Notes: generated by a model not told the origin, from the sequence alone. A stretch of 64,000 bases of DNA from Thiocapsa imhoffii (GCF_016583985.1 NZ_NRSD01000021.1:1-64000), one strand, 5' to 3'; numbered from the stretch's first letter, positions 36,262-45,777 are shown. A program made the numbers and translations.

Positions 36262-37665
36262 CTAGAGTTCTGCCTGATGAAGGCCGCGTCGTATCGCATG
36301 GGCATGCAGGACTGCCGTGGCCGCGGAGGCACGGCGGGTCCGCACGCTGTCGGCACGCGAGGTGAGGACGATGGGCACCCGTGCTCCCAGCACGATCCCG
36401 GAGGCCTCGGCGTTGGCGAGAAAGATGAGCTGCTTGGCGAGGATATTGCCGGCTTCCAGGTCCGGAGCGATTAGGACATCCGCCACCCCGGCGACCTCCG
36501 AATCGATCTTCTTGATGCGGGCTGCCTCGAGATTAATGGCGTTGTCCATCGCGAGCGGTCCATCCAGGATGCCGCCCCTGATCTGGCCGCGATCGGCCAT
36601 CTTGCAGAGCGCCGCCGCATCCAGCGTCGACTGGATCTTGGGACGTATCGTCTCGACGGCGGAGAGGATCGCGACCTTGGGTCGTTCGACCCCGACCGTG
36701 TGGGCCAGATCGATCGCGTTGCGGCAGATGTCGGCCTTGGCTTCCAGGTCGGGGGCGATGTTGACCGCCGCATCCGAGATCAGCAGGAGCTTGGGATAGG
36801 TCGGCACGTCCATCAAAAAGATGTGGCTGATCCGTCGCTCGGTGCGGATCCCGGTCGCACGGTCGACGACAGCAGCGAGCACCTCGTCGGTATGAAGACT
36901 GCCCTTCATGAGAATCTCGGCGGTCCCTTCGCGCGCCAATTCGACCGCTCGGACCGCCGCCGCGTGGCTGTGCTCGACGTCGATGATCCGCACATCCCCC
37001 AAATGGATTCCGGACTGATCGGCGATCGATCGAATCCGCGCCTCCGGTCCGACCAGGATCGGCAAGATGAAGCCGCTCTCCGCCGCCTCCATCGCACCCT
37101 CCAGCGACACCTGATCGACGGGATGCACGATCGCGGTCGGCACGGGTTCCAGCCGCATCGCCTGTTCTAGTAGCACCCCGAAGCTGTCGTGATGATGGAC
37201 TGAGATCTCGGCGAGATCCGGGATCTCGATTCGCAGCGACTCGGACGGCGCCATGACCGACGCACGGCCCGTCATCACCGGCTCTTGGCGCTGGTTGACG
37301 ACCTCGCACGCGAAGGTCACAAGGGTCTCGGGGCCCTTTTCGATGACCTTGACACGACCAGTCAGGGTATCGCCGAGATCGACGGTCCGATGAAAGACTG
37401 CGTCCTGGGTGCGGTAGACCGTCCCGGGGCCAGGCAGAACGTTCGCGAAGAGGCTAGAGATGAGGCTGGTCGCCCAAAGGCTGTGTCCCACGACGCCCTT
37501 GGCGCCACGCGCCTTCGCATACTCCTCGTCGATGTGAGTGGGGTTCAAATCGCCCGAGACCTTGCTGAAGAGTGCGATATCGTCACGTGTCAGGGTGCGC
37601 TGAAGTTCTGCGGTCTGACCGACTCCGATCTCGTCGAAGACCCGGTTCTCAAGGTACTCGGCCAT
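36262..37665 (-). CDS. MaoC dehydratase / phosphate acyltransferase fusion
   Basis: 467 residues from the ATG at 37665. Residues 1-150 are a MaoC (R)-specific enoyl-CoA hydratase hotdog domain with FSKVSGDLNPTHIDEEYAK (the D-x5-H hydratase motif) and GVVGHSLWATSLISSL. Residues about 165-460 are a PTA/PTB phosphotransacylase: ESGFILPILVGPEARI, ILMKGSLHTDEVL, HIFLMDVPTYPKLLLISDAA, GGILDGPLAMDNAIN and DVLIAPDLEAGNILAKQL. The fusion is known as bifunctional enoyl-CoA hydratase/phosphate acetyltransferase. It would make acetyl or butyryl phosphate from acyl-CoA and inorganic phosphate and heads the minus-strand block with ackA and fabI. Confidence 0.92.
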   Translation of the reverse strand: MAEYLENRVFDEIGVGQTAELQRTLTRDDIALFSKVSGDLNPTHIDEEYAKARGAKGVVGHSLWATSLISSLFANVLPGPGTVYRTQDAVFHRTVDLGDTLTGRVKVIEKGPETLVTFACEVVNQRQEPVMTGRASVMAPSESLRIEIPDLAEISVHHHDSFGVLLEQAMRLEPVPTAIVHPVDQVSLEGAMEAAESGFILPILVGPEARIRSIADQSGIHLGDVRIIDVEHSHAAAVRAVELAREGTAEILMKGSLHTDEVLAAVVDRATGIRTERRISHIFLMDVPTYPKLLLISDAAVNIAPDLEAKADICRNAIDLAHTVGVERPKVAILSAVETIRPKIQSTLDAAALCKMADRGQIRGGILDGPLAMDNAINLEAARIKKIDSEVAGVADVLIAPDLEAGNILAKQLIFLANAEASGIVLGARVPIVLTSRADSVRTRRASAATAVLHAHAIRRGLHQAEL

Positions 37666-37831
37666 GGTGAAGACCTCCGGTTGAGAGGATTGGCGGCTGA
37701 CAGGCTCTGGACCATCAACCACAAGGCACTGCTGGATGCTGCGCCGCACAACAGACTAAAGGGCGCCGATGAAGGACGCATGTCGAGGAGGTTTCGATTC
37801 GGAGAAATTCGCGGGGGCTGGACGGTCGGCG

Positions 37832-37857
37832 CCCGACCGGCATCGCTGCCGGGCGGG
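37832..37857 (-). terminator. Hairpin after the 5'-nucleotidase gene
   Basis: A 9-bp stem with one A-G mismatch (CCCG-a-CCGGC with GCCGG-g-CGGG, loop of 6) lies 10 bp past the stop of the minus-strand nucleotidase gene. No U-run. It probably separates that gene from the MaoC-Pta operon. Confidence 0.45.
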
Positions 37858-37867
37858 AGCGAAACGA

Positions 37868-40063
37868 TCAGGGCGAGTGCAAGGGCACGAAGGACTGCGT
37901 CGAGAAGTCCAACCGCGGCGGCACGAAGAGGTTTCCGCCGCCGAGATCCTGGACCAAGTAGTCGACGAATCCCTGAGCATAATTGATAAAGGTATCGGTC
38001 GCTCGTCCGCTCTCCACGGCGGCCTTGAAGGTGGCGTACCCGTCCCCGCCGTTGGCCAGGAAGCTGTTGGTGACAACAAGATAGGTCTGCGAAGGGTCGA
38101 GCGGCGCCCACATCCCGGTCGCTCGATCCTTCACCTCAACGGCGCTGATCCGTGCGCCCTTCGCTTGGGTCATATCGAGGTCCCAACGGATGTGCGATCC
38201 GTACGGAAAGGCCCCGGTGTTGCCGCCGGGATTGGACGCGTAGAAGTCAAGCCCGTCTTCGATGCTGTCGAGCACCTCCTGCCCGGACAGCTCAAGCTCG
38301 ACCAGTGTGTTGGTGAAGGGCAACAGGGTGTAGGCGGTCCCGATCGTAATGTCTCCCTCGGGGATCGTGATGCGGACGCCGCCGCCGTTCTGCAGCGCGA
38401 GGTCCGCGCGGAACGCACGTGCCAGGAAGGCATCGGTCACAACCTGTTGACTAAAGCCTCCATTCACGTTCAGCTCCGCCCCTGAAAAGGACACAGCGTT
38501 GTCGTCGCAGGGTGCACTCCCGCGGGGCAGCGTTGGAACACGACGCTCGCAGATGACCTCGGCGGCGACGCCGATGACCTCCTGACTCAGTTCGTCAACC
38601 TGCGCGGCATACTCGGCAAGGATCGCCTCAGCCGTTGGATCCGGAATCACGACACCGAGGCTCGGATCCATCTCGATGAGCGCCAGAATCTCGCTCCGTT
38701 CCGGCTCGGGAATCAGCAGCCGGTTGCGCTGGAAGTTGTCACCGACTAAGAGGTGAGGCGTGCCGCCGCAGGTCTCGACCTGACCCTCGCGGAAGGTGAC
38801 GGCAAGCTCGCCGACGACCTGGGAATACTGCCATGCCTGCACCACGCAGACCGGGTCGCCGTCGGCGTTCAGGGTGAGGGTCGGGTAGTCACCGGCTGCG
38901 GGCAAACCGTATTCGCCGAGATTCCCGAGCAGGGTGTGTGAATCACCGCCGACGATGACGTCCACACCGGTCACCGCCCGCGCCAGCGCCAAGTCGTTTT
39001 CGTACCCGTAGTGGGTCACCAGGACGATGTTGTCGATCCCCATCGCTGAGAGCTCATCGACATAGGCTTGGGCGGTCTCCACTTCGTCGAGGAATTGCGT
39101 GGTCGGCAAGGGCTGCGATGAGAAGCGTGTTTTCTGGGCGATGTCGATCCCGATGAAGGCGACTTTTTGGCCTTGAAACTCTTTAATCACATATGGCTGG
39201 ATGTAGTCGTTCGCCGTCACGGGCGCCAACGGCGTGCCGATCTGGGGTACCACGTTTGCGGCGACGGTACTGGTGTTGCACGCGGGGTCCGACCCGAGAA
39301 AATCGAGGAACCTCGCCAGGTTCGCATCACCGTCGTCGAACTCATGGTTGCCGAGCGCGAAGACATCGAAGCAGGCCGTGTTCATGAGATCGGCGTCGGC
39401 CGCGCCCTGGAACAGGGTGTAGAAGAGCGTGCCGGTGATGGCATCGCCCGCATGGATCTTCACGACGTGGTCCAGTTGCGACTCGAGCGCCTTGATCTTG
39501 GACGTCACGCGCGGGAAGCCCCCGATGGAGGCCGTGAATGGACCACCCGTTGTGCCGAGGTCGAGCGTGGTGCTGATGGGTTGCAGATTCGAGTGATGAT
39601 CGTTGATGTGGAGCAGATTGATCGTCAGCGGCTCATCGTCGCGGATGGTGCCGATCGCCGTGCCCTTCGCGATGGTCGCACCAGGCGCGGCGGCGATCCG
39701 TAGGGTCAAGGTGACATCCGGACCGACGACCTTGTTGTCGCGGATCGGCACCGTGAGGGAACCCTCGGTGGCGCCGGCCGGGATGGTGGTCGACACGACG
39801 CCGGGACGATAATCCTTGAGCGGCCTGGCCGTCCCGCGGAGCGGCACGGCGATGACGCGCAACGCCATCGGCGCGGGTCGGTCGAGGGTGATGGGGAAGG
39901 ACAGTCTTCCCTCGCGCTCGTAGGCGGCGGCATCCTGGACCGAAAGAACAGGGCGGGCTGACTGGCCGGGCCAACCGGGGCTCGCGGCGCAGGGCACGGC
40001 GAGGACAATACCCGCGATCAACGCGGTCGCCAAGACGAGCCGAGGGGCTCGGATGCTGATCAT
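37868..40063 (-). CDS. Secreted 5'-nucleotidase family protein with Calx-beta-like domain
   Basis: 731 residues from the ATG at 40063 (GGAGGAAT upstream), with a signal peptide ending near CAAS. Residues about 38-135 are a Calx-beta-like sandwich (REGRLSFPITLDRPAPMALR, STTIPAGATEGSLTVPI, IGTIRDDE). The metallophosphatase domain follows: LLHINDHHSNLQP, HAGDAITGTLF, FALGNHEFDDGDANL, VLVTHYGYE and IVGGDSHTLLG. The 5'-nucleotidase C-terminal domain has LALQNGGGVRI, LLPFTNTLVELELSGQEV and VVTNSFLANGGDGYATF. It would release phosphate from nucleotides outside the cytoplasm. A Pho box lies 141 bp upstream. Confidence 0.9.
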   Translation of the reverse strand: MISIRAPRLVLATALIAGIVLAVPCAASPGWPGQSARPVLSVQDAAAYEREGRLSFPITLDRPAPMALRVIAVPLRGTARPLKDYRPGVVSTTIPAGATEGSLTVPIRDNKVVGPDVTLTLRIAAAPGATIAKGTAIGTIRDDEPLTINLLHINDHHSNLQPISTTLDLGTTGGPFTASIGGFPRVTSKIKALESQLDHVVKIHAGDAITGTLFYTLFQGAADADLMNTACFDVFALGNHEFDDGDANLARFLDFLGSDPACNTSTVAANVVPQIGTPLAPVTANDYIQPYVIKEFQGQKVAFIGIDIAQKTRFSSQPLPTTQFLDEVETAQAYVDELSAMGIDNIVLVTHYGYENDLALARAVTGVDVIVGGDSHTLLGNLGEYGLPAAGDYPTLTLNADGDPVCVVQAWQYSQVVGELAVTFREGQVETCGGTPHLLVGDNFQRNRLLIPEPERSEILALIEMDPSLGVVIPDPTAEAILAEYAAQVDELSQEVIGVAAEVICERRVPTLPRGSAPCDDNAVSFSGAELNVNGGFSQQVVTDAFLARAFRADLALQNGGGVRITIPEGDITIGTAYTLLPFTNTLVELELSGQEVLDSIEDGLDFYASNPGGNTGAFPYGSHIRWDLDMTQAKGARISAVEVKDRATGMWAPLDPSQTYLVVTNSFLANGGDGYATFKAAVESGRATDTFINYAQGFVDYLVQDLGGGNLFVPPRLDFSTQSFVPLHSP

Positions 40064-40203
40064 GCTGGATTCCTCCGGTCGGTCCGATTCGAGTCTGGAT
40101 GGCCCCCGGCCGGTGAGTCGCGAAGCTGTGCTCGAACCGCGATCCAGCCGTTCCACGCACGTCTTAGTTTGGCAAGGTTCGGTGACAGTCGATCGAAAGG
40201 AGG

Positions 40204-40221
40204 ATGACGTTTGGATGACTC
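40204..40221 (-). promoter_or_regulatory. Pho box upstream of the 5'-nucleotidase gene
   Basis: Read leftward, GAGTCATCCAAACGTCAT (40221-40204) is two GTCAT half-sites at 11-bp spacing, close to the PhoB consensus. A good -10 is not visible at the expected 10-bp distance, so the box is weaker evidence than those at 13.6-13.9 kb. Confidence 0.55.
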
Positions 40222-40616
40222 GTACGCGCGATTGCGAAGCAGGCGTGGGTGTTGGCTCGATCACGGCTTCGCCGACCGTGCACCAGTGCCAGTGAGCGGG
40301 ACAGGCTAGACCCGAATGTCATCATCATCTGCTACCAGGCTGGCAGGATGGGTCCAGACACCCGGCCGAGCAGGCCCGCAAGCGACTAGAGAACTCATCC
40401 GATTCATATCATCGATCAGTAAACGTTACGGACGCCGCCGGATTGGCAGGCTCGACGCTCTATGGCGACGAATCAATTGAACGGATCGGGCTTATACTGC
40501 GAGGGGATACAAAGGGCGGAAAACTGCGGCGAAACGGGGCACGCAGCGATGCGCAGCCGCATATGTGTTCCCTATCCGGATCACCATACCCGCGACAGTC
40601 GGGGGAGACTCGCTCC

Positions 40617-41570
40617 ATGGGTAACATTAAGGCGAGGGCGCAAGTGCCGCTACACAAGGGGATGACGGTCAGCGCCGCGTTGGCGGAGATTTTGCGCCAC
40701 AACTTCGATGACATGATGCAATGGGAAGCGAAGGCCCGATCTTGGGATGATATCGAGGGCGTGCACCAGATGCGCGTCACCTCCCGGCGTATGCGCGCGG
40801 CCTTGTCGTCGTTCCGCTCAGCGGTGCCGAAGGAGGTCAGCCGGCACTGGAGCGAGGAATTAGGCTGGGTGGCGAGCCAGCTTGGTCGGGCACGCGACCT
40901 CGATGTCTTCATCGCCGAAGGCCTGGCATCCATGCAGGAGAAGCTGCCGCTACCCGGCGCAGACAAGCTGTTAACCCTGGCCGAACAGCACCGCTCCGAC
41001 GCCTACGAGGTGGTTCGGGCACTGCTCGACAGCGATCGCTATGCGGAGATTAAGCTCGACTTTCCGCAGTGGGCCGAGTCCGCAGCCTGGGAACAGGCAG
41101 ATCTCTCGGAGAAACAGCGCATTCAGCTCGACATGGATATCGCCAAGTACGCGCGCAAGCGCTTGGACCGTTCGGAGCGTAGGGTCCTTGAAGCCGGCAC
41201 GGACCTGGACAAGAACGACACCCGGCAGATGCATCAGCTGCGGATCCAATGCAAGAAATTGCGCTATGCCGCCGAGTTCTTTTCCACCATCACCCCTGGA
41301 CTCGACGTCTATATCCGCCAGTTGAAGGAACTCCAGGACCTGCTGGGCGTTCTCAACGACGTGTCGATCATGAGCGACCTGCTCACAGACCTGCTCGCTG
41401 GTGGACAGTCAGACCCTGACGTCATGCGCTATTCGGGCGGCCTGGTTGGGTGGCGGATGAGGCAGTTCTACGAGCTGTTGGACGGCTTCGAGAACCGCTG
41501 GCAGGCCTTTGTGCTCGCCAAGCATCCGTGGCGGCACTCAGCCCATGGCCACGGACAACACCGACGCTGA
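40617..41570 (+). CDS. CHAD domain protein
   Basis: 317 residues from the ATG at 40617 with GGGGGAG upstream. The CHAD helical domain spans most of the protein. Its two conserved histidine/basic motifs are visible: EGVHQMRVTSRRMRAALSSF near residue 45 and QMHQLRIQCKKLRYAAEFF near 205. CHAD domains bind inorganic polyphosphate through their basic surface (established for several members). No CYTH (triphosphate tunnel) domain is fused to it. Its position next to the nucleotidase and at the end of the phosphate island supports a polyphosphate-related role. Confidence 0.9.
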   Translation: MGNIKARAQVPLHKGMTVSAALAEILRHNFDDMMQWEAKARSWDDIEGVHQMRVTSRRMRAALSSFRSAVPKEVSRHWSEELGWVASQLGRARDLDVFIAEGLASMQEKLPLPGADKLLTLAEQHRSDAYEVVRALLDSDRYAEIKLDFPQWAESAAWEQADLSEKQRIQLDMDIAKYARKRLDRSERRVLEAGTDLDKNDTRQMHQLRIQCKKLRYAAEFFSTITPGLDVYIRQLKELQDLLGVLNDVSIMSDLLTDLLAGGQSDPDVMRYSGGLVGWRMRQFYELLDGFENRWQAFVLAKHPWRHSAHGHGQHRR

Positions 41571-42358
41571 AATGACTCGCGCAAGGGCCTTGCTGAGCGG
41601 GCGTCGGCTTGGGCTTGATCAACGCCATCGCTTCCGCACTAGGGATCCGTGCACCTCCGCTGCAGCAGAAGTCGGTACGGCTACTCCTCATGTCGACAAC
41701 ATGGCCTTCCTCAAATTAGAACTCTCGGGTAACATCTGGCGGAAAATCAGTTCCAAGGTGCTCGTATGGCATTCGCCAGACCATCAAGCGAAACATCCCG
41801 CTCCAGGTTGTTCTCCCTAACCGCCGTCGACCTTTTCAAGTAAAAGCGCTGGAGCATGCCGGAGATCATATTGGGGGAACCCAGGAACAGCGCAGCCGTG
41901 ATACGGCTGGAGCCTTTCTGGTGCGAAATGCCAATCCGGAAGATGAGTCGAATTTCGTATACCGATCCACTCGAAAAAACGACCAAGACCCGCTTGCTCG
42001 ATCTGTAACTGCGCTTTGGTTTCCATTAGATCGCCAATCAGAAGCGTTTTCTCGTTGTGCGAATGACTCGCGCGTCACCAGCCAGCCTGGGACGAAAATA
42101 GTCTGTTTGGTCGATGCGGTACACCCACAAGGGCTGGGATTGCGACCCAGATGCCGCGCGAAAGCGCGTTGAAACCGAGTTAGCAGGTATCATCACGGCC
42201 TGCTTGGTTTGAACGTCGGGCCCAACCATACCGCGCCGCATTCATGCGCTAGCGAATCAACCTCGACTCGACAGGTACGGATCGACTGAAGAGAATCGAC
42301 ATCTCGGAGCACCTCACTCACCCTCTATCGTCGGCCTGCCTTTTGACCCGGCCCAGCC
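41571..42358. other. 788-bp gap, possibly holding a degraded gene
   Basis: No intact gene is supported. On the minus strand, fragments at about 42240-42060 (with PLWVYRIDQTDYFRPRLAGD) and 42060-41815 (with METKAQLQIEQAGLGRFFEW) lie in different frames and read like protein sequence, as if one gene had been broken by a frameshift. I do not recognise a family. The stretch is less GC-rich than its surroundings. Confidence 0.3.
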
Positions 42359-43306
42359 ATGCACACGACCTGGAAAGACAGTATTTTTCGCCAGCGCGAA
42401 CAACTCGCGCGCATTCTCCATCAGCCCATGGCCTCTCTCGCAGAGCGTTGCGTGGCTGTCTGGAACGACCGAGAGGGCCTTAATCGGGTCCTCGCCGAAG
42501 GCTTCCCAGAGATTCCGCATCGTGCCTTTTTGTATTGCCTGGGGATCGATGGCGTTCAAATCTCCGACACTCTGGGAGCCGAGGGCGTGGAATCGGAGCA
42601 CTTTGGACGTGATCGTTCGGACCGTCCCTACATGCGTGAACCGGTGCCTCCCTGGGGGTTTCTGCTCTCGGACGCCTATATCAGCTTAAGGAAGCGGCGG
42701 CCGTCTCTGACCGCGCTCCAGATGGTGTGGGGAGATCAGGGCAGCCTTGGGTACCTGGGGGCCGATTTCGATCTGCGCGACCTGCCGGTGACTGCGGAGC
42801 TTTACAGGGAGCCCGACGCCTGGCGTCAGGTCAAGGGGGATCCGGCGATCCGAGGCACCCTGTTCCTGCAGTGTCGGGTCGAGAGCCCTATGGACCGCAA
42901 CCTGGATCGCGCGCTCTCGATCCTCGGCGAGCTGCTGACCGAGCGCGGGATCTTTCAATGCCAGATCCATTTCTCCAGCAGCCAAGCCACGATCTGGACC
43001 CTGGACGACCCCTACCGCTATCGCATCCTGGACCAAGAGGCCCTGCAGGACCCGGACATCTGCCTCCTATATCCGCCGTGCCGCTATCCGGTCGATGCAC
43101 TGATTCCGAGCACCGACATCGTTCAAATCCTCGATCGCCTCAAAGGCTTGCGACTGGTGGACGAGAATATTTACCTCCGTCAGGCGTCCCTAAACCTCTT
43201 CAACGGCATGGTGGGACTGACCTTCTCCTGCGACGGTTCTCATTACATGTCTCACGGACAATTCTTGGGGGCGGATACGGCCTTTTGGTTCGGCGTCGTC
43301 TTGTGA
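42359..43306 (+). CDS. PDC (Cache-like) sensor domain protein without output domain
   Basis: 315 residues. IPHRAFLYCLGIDGVQISDTL, then HFGRDRSDRPYMREPVPPWGF and LSDAYISLRKRRPSLTALQMVW is the signature pattern of PDC-type sensor domains (GRDRSxRPY and LSxAYIS). No transmembrane helix, HAMP, kinase, GGDEF or methyl-accepting domain is present; the second half (about 150-315) is unrecognised. It may be a cytoplasmic ligand-binding protein or may interact with a separate output partner. Confidence 0.7.
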   Translation: MHTTWKDSIFRQREQLARILHQPMASLAERCVAVWNDREGLNRVLAEGFPEIPHRAFLYCLGIDGVQISDTLGAEGVESEHFGRDRSDRPYMREPVPPWGFLLSDAYISLRKRRPSLTALQMVWGDQGSLGYLGADFDLRDLPVTAELYREPDAWRQVKGDPAIRGTLFLQCRVESPMDRNLDRALSILGELLTERGIFQCQIHFSSSQATIWTLDDPYRYRILDQEALQDPDICLLYPPCRYPVDALIPSTDIVQILDRLKGLRLVDENIYLRQASLNLFNGMVGLTFSCDGSHYMSHGQFLGADTAFWFGVVL

Positions 43307-43311
43307 CTGCC

Positions 43312-43329
43312 GTTGCCGGTGGCGGCAAC
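43312..43329 (+). terminator. Hairpin after the PDC-sensor gene
   Basis: GTTGCCG and CGGCAAC form a perfect 7-bp stem around GTGG, five bases past the stop. No U-run. Confidence 0.45.
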
Positions 43330-43773
43330 CTCTGAATTCCGCCTCACCAGCTAACCGAGCCGGTCGGATCCCGAACACCGCGCTCGACACGGAGCCCACT
43401 GTTTCGAATGCCGCTGAGGCACCACACGGAACCCACACCGTTGGCATTCCAGGATCGCCTTCGAGTTCATGAAAGGGTCATTTCCGTCTGGTTTACTCTG
43501 GTCCCAGAAGTGGCGTGAATAGCGTGTCTTTGGGATCAAGCGCACCGTTCCCAGCAGCGAAGATCGAAGTGGCCAGCTCGATGCCTGGTACGTGCGCGTC
43601 CGTCATCACGGCCGAGGAACAGCAACTGCGTTTGCTCATGCGGATCCATGATCCGCTTGACCGGTTTCGGTCAGTCGGATCGGCGATGCTGCCCGCCGAG
43701 ACCTGATCCAATCCCACCAAGAGGCAAGCCTCTCGCGCCACGATTGAGAATGGGCCGGGTTCAGCCCCCAGGT
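43330..43773. other. Intergenic region without a recognised gene
   Basis: About 440 bp between convergent genes. Short frames exist on both strands (for instance 43515-43706 plus) but none shows family resemblance or a good ribosome-binding site. Confidence 0.5.
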
Positions 43774-44502
43774 TCAGACATAGAGCGGCGCCATGCGCCG
43801 CCAATCGTAGCCGCGGTGCGCCCGGCCATCCCACACGTGCAGCGCGTGCCAAATCCCTTTCGCCCAAAGCAATTGACTGAACCTGTGATTGTGATCGAGA
43901 AACGGATCTTCGTTGCCGACAACCAAGATGATGTCCATGCCGCGCAGGGCGGCAAGGCGTGTCGGACAGTCTAGGTTTGCGAGGAACTGAGCGGGGCTGT
44001 GGAAGTAGACCAAATCGTCGCGGTGGCCACTGAAGAGATCGCGAAAGCAGTCGACCTCCAGGGTCAGGTCATAGCGTCCCGAAAAGGCCGCGATCTTCTT
44101 GAAGAGGTGGGGGTGGCGCAACGCGATATTCACGGCGTGATAAGCACCCAGGCTACAGCCATGCGCGATGGTGCAGGGGTGCGGATTCTTGCTTGCCATC
44201 AAGGGCAGGACTTCGTTGAGGACGTAGTCCTCGAACGCGCAATGCCGGCGAATCCGATCGGCCGGGTGACACCAGTCGCAGTAGAGCGACTCCCAAACGA
44301 TACTGTCCACACAATAGAGCTGAAGATGGCCGGCATCGATCTTGTGGCCGAGTGCGTCGATCAAGCGCAGATCTTCATATTCGTGAAAACGACCATCGCG
44401 AGTTGGAAACACGAGAACTTTCGCTCCCGCATGGCCAAACACCAGCAGTTCCATGTCCCGGCCGAGCCGGTCGCTGTACCATCGGTGGTATTCGCGCTTC
44501 AT
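43774..44502 (-). CDS. Esterase D/EstA-like alpha/beta hydrolase
   Basis: 242 residues from the ATG at 44502, which follows a G-rich ribosome-binding site; the longer frame adds 20 residues. REYHRWYSDRLGRDMELLVFGH and LVFPTRDGRFHEYEDLRL match the putative-esterase (PF00756-like) family. The nucleophile elbow is HGCSLGAYHAVN (G-C-S-L-G), the Asp is in LVVGNEDPFLDHN and the terminal His in HVWDGRAHRGYDW. Cytoplasmic, with no signal. Substrate unknown. Confidence 0.85.
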   Translation of the reverse strand: MKREYHRWYSDRLGRDMELLVFGHAGAKVLVFPTRDGRFHEYEDLRLIDALGHKIDAGHLQLYCVDSIVWESLYCDWCHPADRIRRHCAFEDYVLNEVLPLMASKNPHPCTIAHGCSLGAYHAVNIALRHPHLFKKIAAFSGRYDLTLEVDCFRDLFSGHRDDLVYFHSPAQFLANLDCPTRLAALRGMDIILVVGNEDPFLDHNHRFSQLLWAKGIWHALHVWDGRAHRGYDWRRMAPLYV

Positions 44503-44798
44503 CGCCCCCCCTGACGACAATGGTATTACAAGCGAATGGACGATGACCTTCGCCGGAACCAAAACGGGCGACGTCTTGGAAAACGAAACGCCCGAATCGA
44601 TCGGTGGAACGACCTAAGTTGACCCACCGCATCTCGGTGGAAGTGTAGGCATGCATGGTTGCAATGGTGTGACGCCAGGGGCGGGGGCGCGACCGTTGCC
44701 GGCCGGAATCACCGGCACACGGCAGTACGAACGGAGACTCGACGCAGGACGCGGAACGGGTCTCTTGCATCGCGAAACCCGTGGATTCGAAGGAATCC

Positions 44799-45752
44799 TC
44801 AAAGCGGCGCAAAGAAGGCCCAGAGCTGGGCAAGGAGATCCTGTGTCTGGCGCGCCCGTCCGGGATAGTCGAAGTGTCCTGCCTCGAGCACGAACAGCCG
44901 CTTGTCTCCGGGGATGGCGTTGTAGACCGCAAATTGCCCGGGCGGCGCGACGGCCGGATCGAAACGGGCGGCGGCAACATGCATTGGCTGACGGATCGAC
45001 CTCGCGGCAACCGCGGCATCGAAATAGGCGAGGGTTTCGCTGATTCGACCCTGGGTGCCGACGAAGCGTTGGACGGCTGCTGCGCTGCCAATGCTCGGTA
45101 ACGCAAGCCGCAGGGACTGGTGGCCGAAACTCGGTACATTGAGGTGGCCGCGGGCAATGCGCGCATCAGAGGCGATCGCCATGGCTCCGATCCCTCCGCC
45201 GAAGCTGATGCCGAGATACCCGACATGTCCGGACAATTCCGGAAACAACAGCAACAGGGTGGAGACGCCGACCCACAGGTCGTCCACGCAGCCGCCCAGA
45301 ATGTAGTTGTCGCGACTGTCGATATCGTGGAGCACATGCCAATTGGGATCTGGCGAGATCGGCGGGCGCTGGCTGCGGCCTAACCCTCGGAAGCAGGGCA
45401 CGAGATAGACCCCGTCGTCGCGGGGAAGATCGTAGGGTGGAGCCTCGAGGCCGCCGTAGCCGTGCCCCAGCACGAATCCGCGCCGAGGCGAGCCGACGCG
45501 CGGTGTCAGGAGCCAGCCGCGAATCGGGAATCCATCGGTCGAGTCATATTCCAGGTTGTGGATTCGGAAGCGCGGGTGGGTCTTGCTCGAGATCCGCAAG
45601 CGGGGGTTGGGCTCGACCGCCAATGCACGAGCGTAACGGGTGCGCCAGAAGGCGCCAAAGTCAGGGGGCTCGACCGGCGGCTCGACTGCCAGAAGCGCCT
45701 CCAGGCTATAGCCGTAGCTAGGATCGAAGGCATAGGGATGGGCGAAAGGCAT
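44799..45752 (-). CDS. Acetylxylan esterase / cephalosporin-C deacetylase family hydrolase
   Basis: 317 residues if started at the ATG at 45752 (MPFAHPYAFDPSYGYSLEALL), which matches how this family begins. The longer frame (to 45878) runs into the right end of an IS element and is not used. GISFGGGIGAMAIASD carries the nucleophile Ser, AARFDPAVAPPGQFAVYNAI the Asp and LEAGHFDYP the His. FRGLGRSQRPP is typical of the AXE1 group. There is no good ribosome-binding site upstream because the IS ends about 26 bp before the start codon, so expression may be altered. Confidence 0.85.
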   Translation of the reverse strand: MPFAHPYAFDPSYGYSLEALLAVEPPVEPPDFGAFWRTRYARALAVEPNPRLRISSKTHPRFRIHNLEYDSTDGFPIRGWLLTPRVGSPRRGFVLGHGYGGLEAPPYDLPRDDGVYLVPCFRGLGRSQRPPISPDPNWHVLHDIDSRDNYILGGCVDDLWVGVSTLLLLFPELSGHVGYLGISFGGGIGAMAIASDARIARGHLNVPSFGHQSLRLALPSIGSAAAVQRFVGTQGRISETLAYFDAAVAARSIRQPMHVAAARFDPAVAPPGQFAVYNAIPGDKRLFVLEAGHFDYPGRARQTQDLLAQLWAFFAPL

Positions 45753-45777
45753 CGCAAGGGGAACTCGTCGGGCTTGA

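Noticed and set aside
40315..40335. Pho box for the CHAD gene
   Set aside because: ATGTCAT is a fair single half-site but the next unit at 11 bp (ATCTGCT) does not match.
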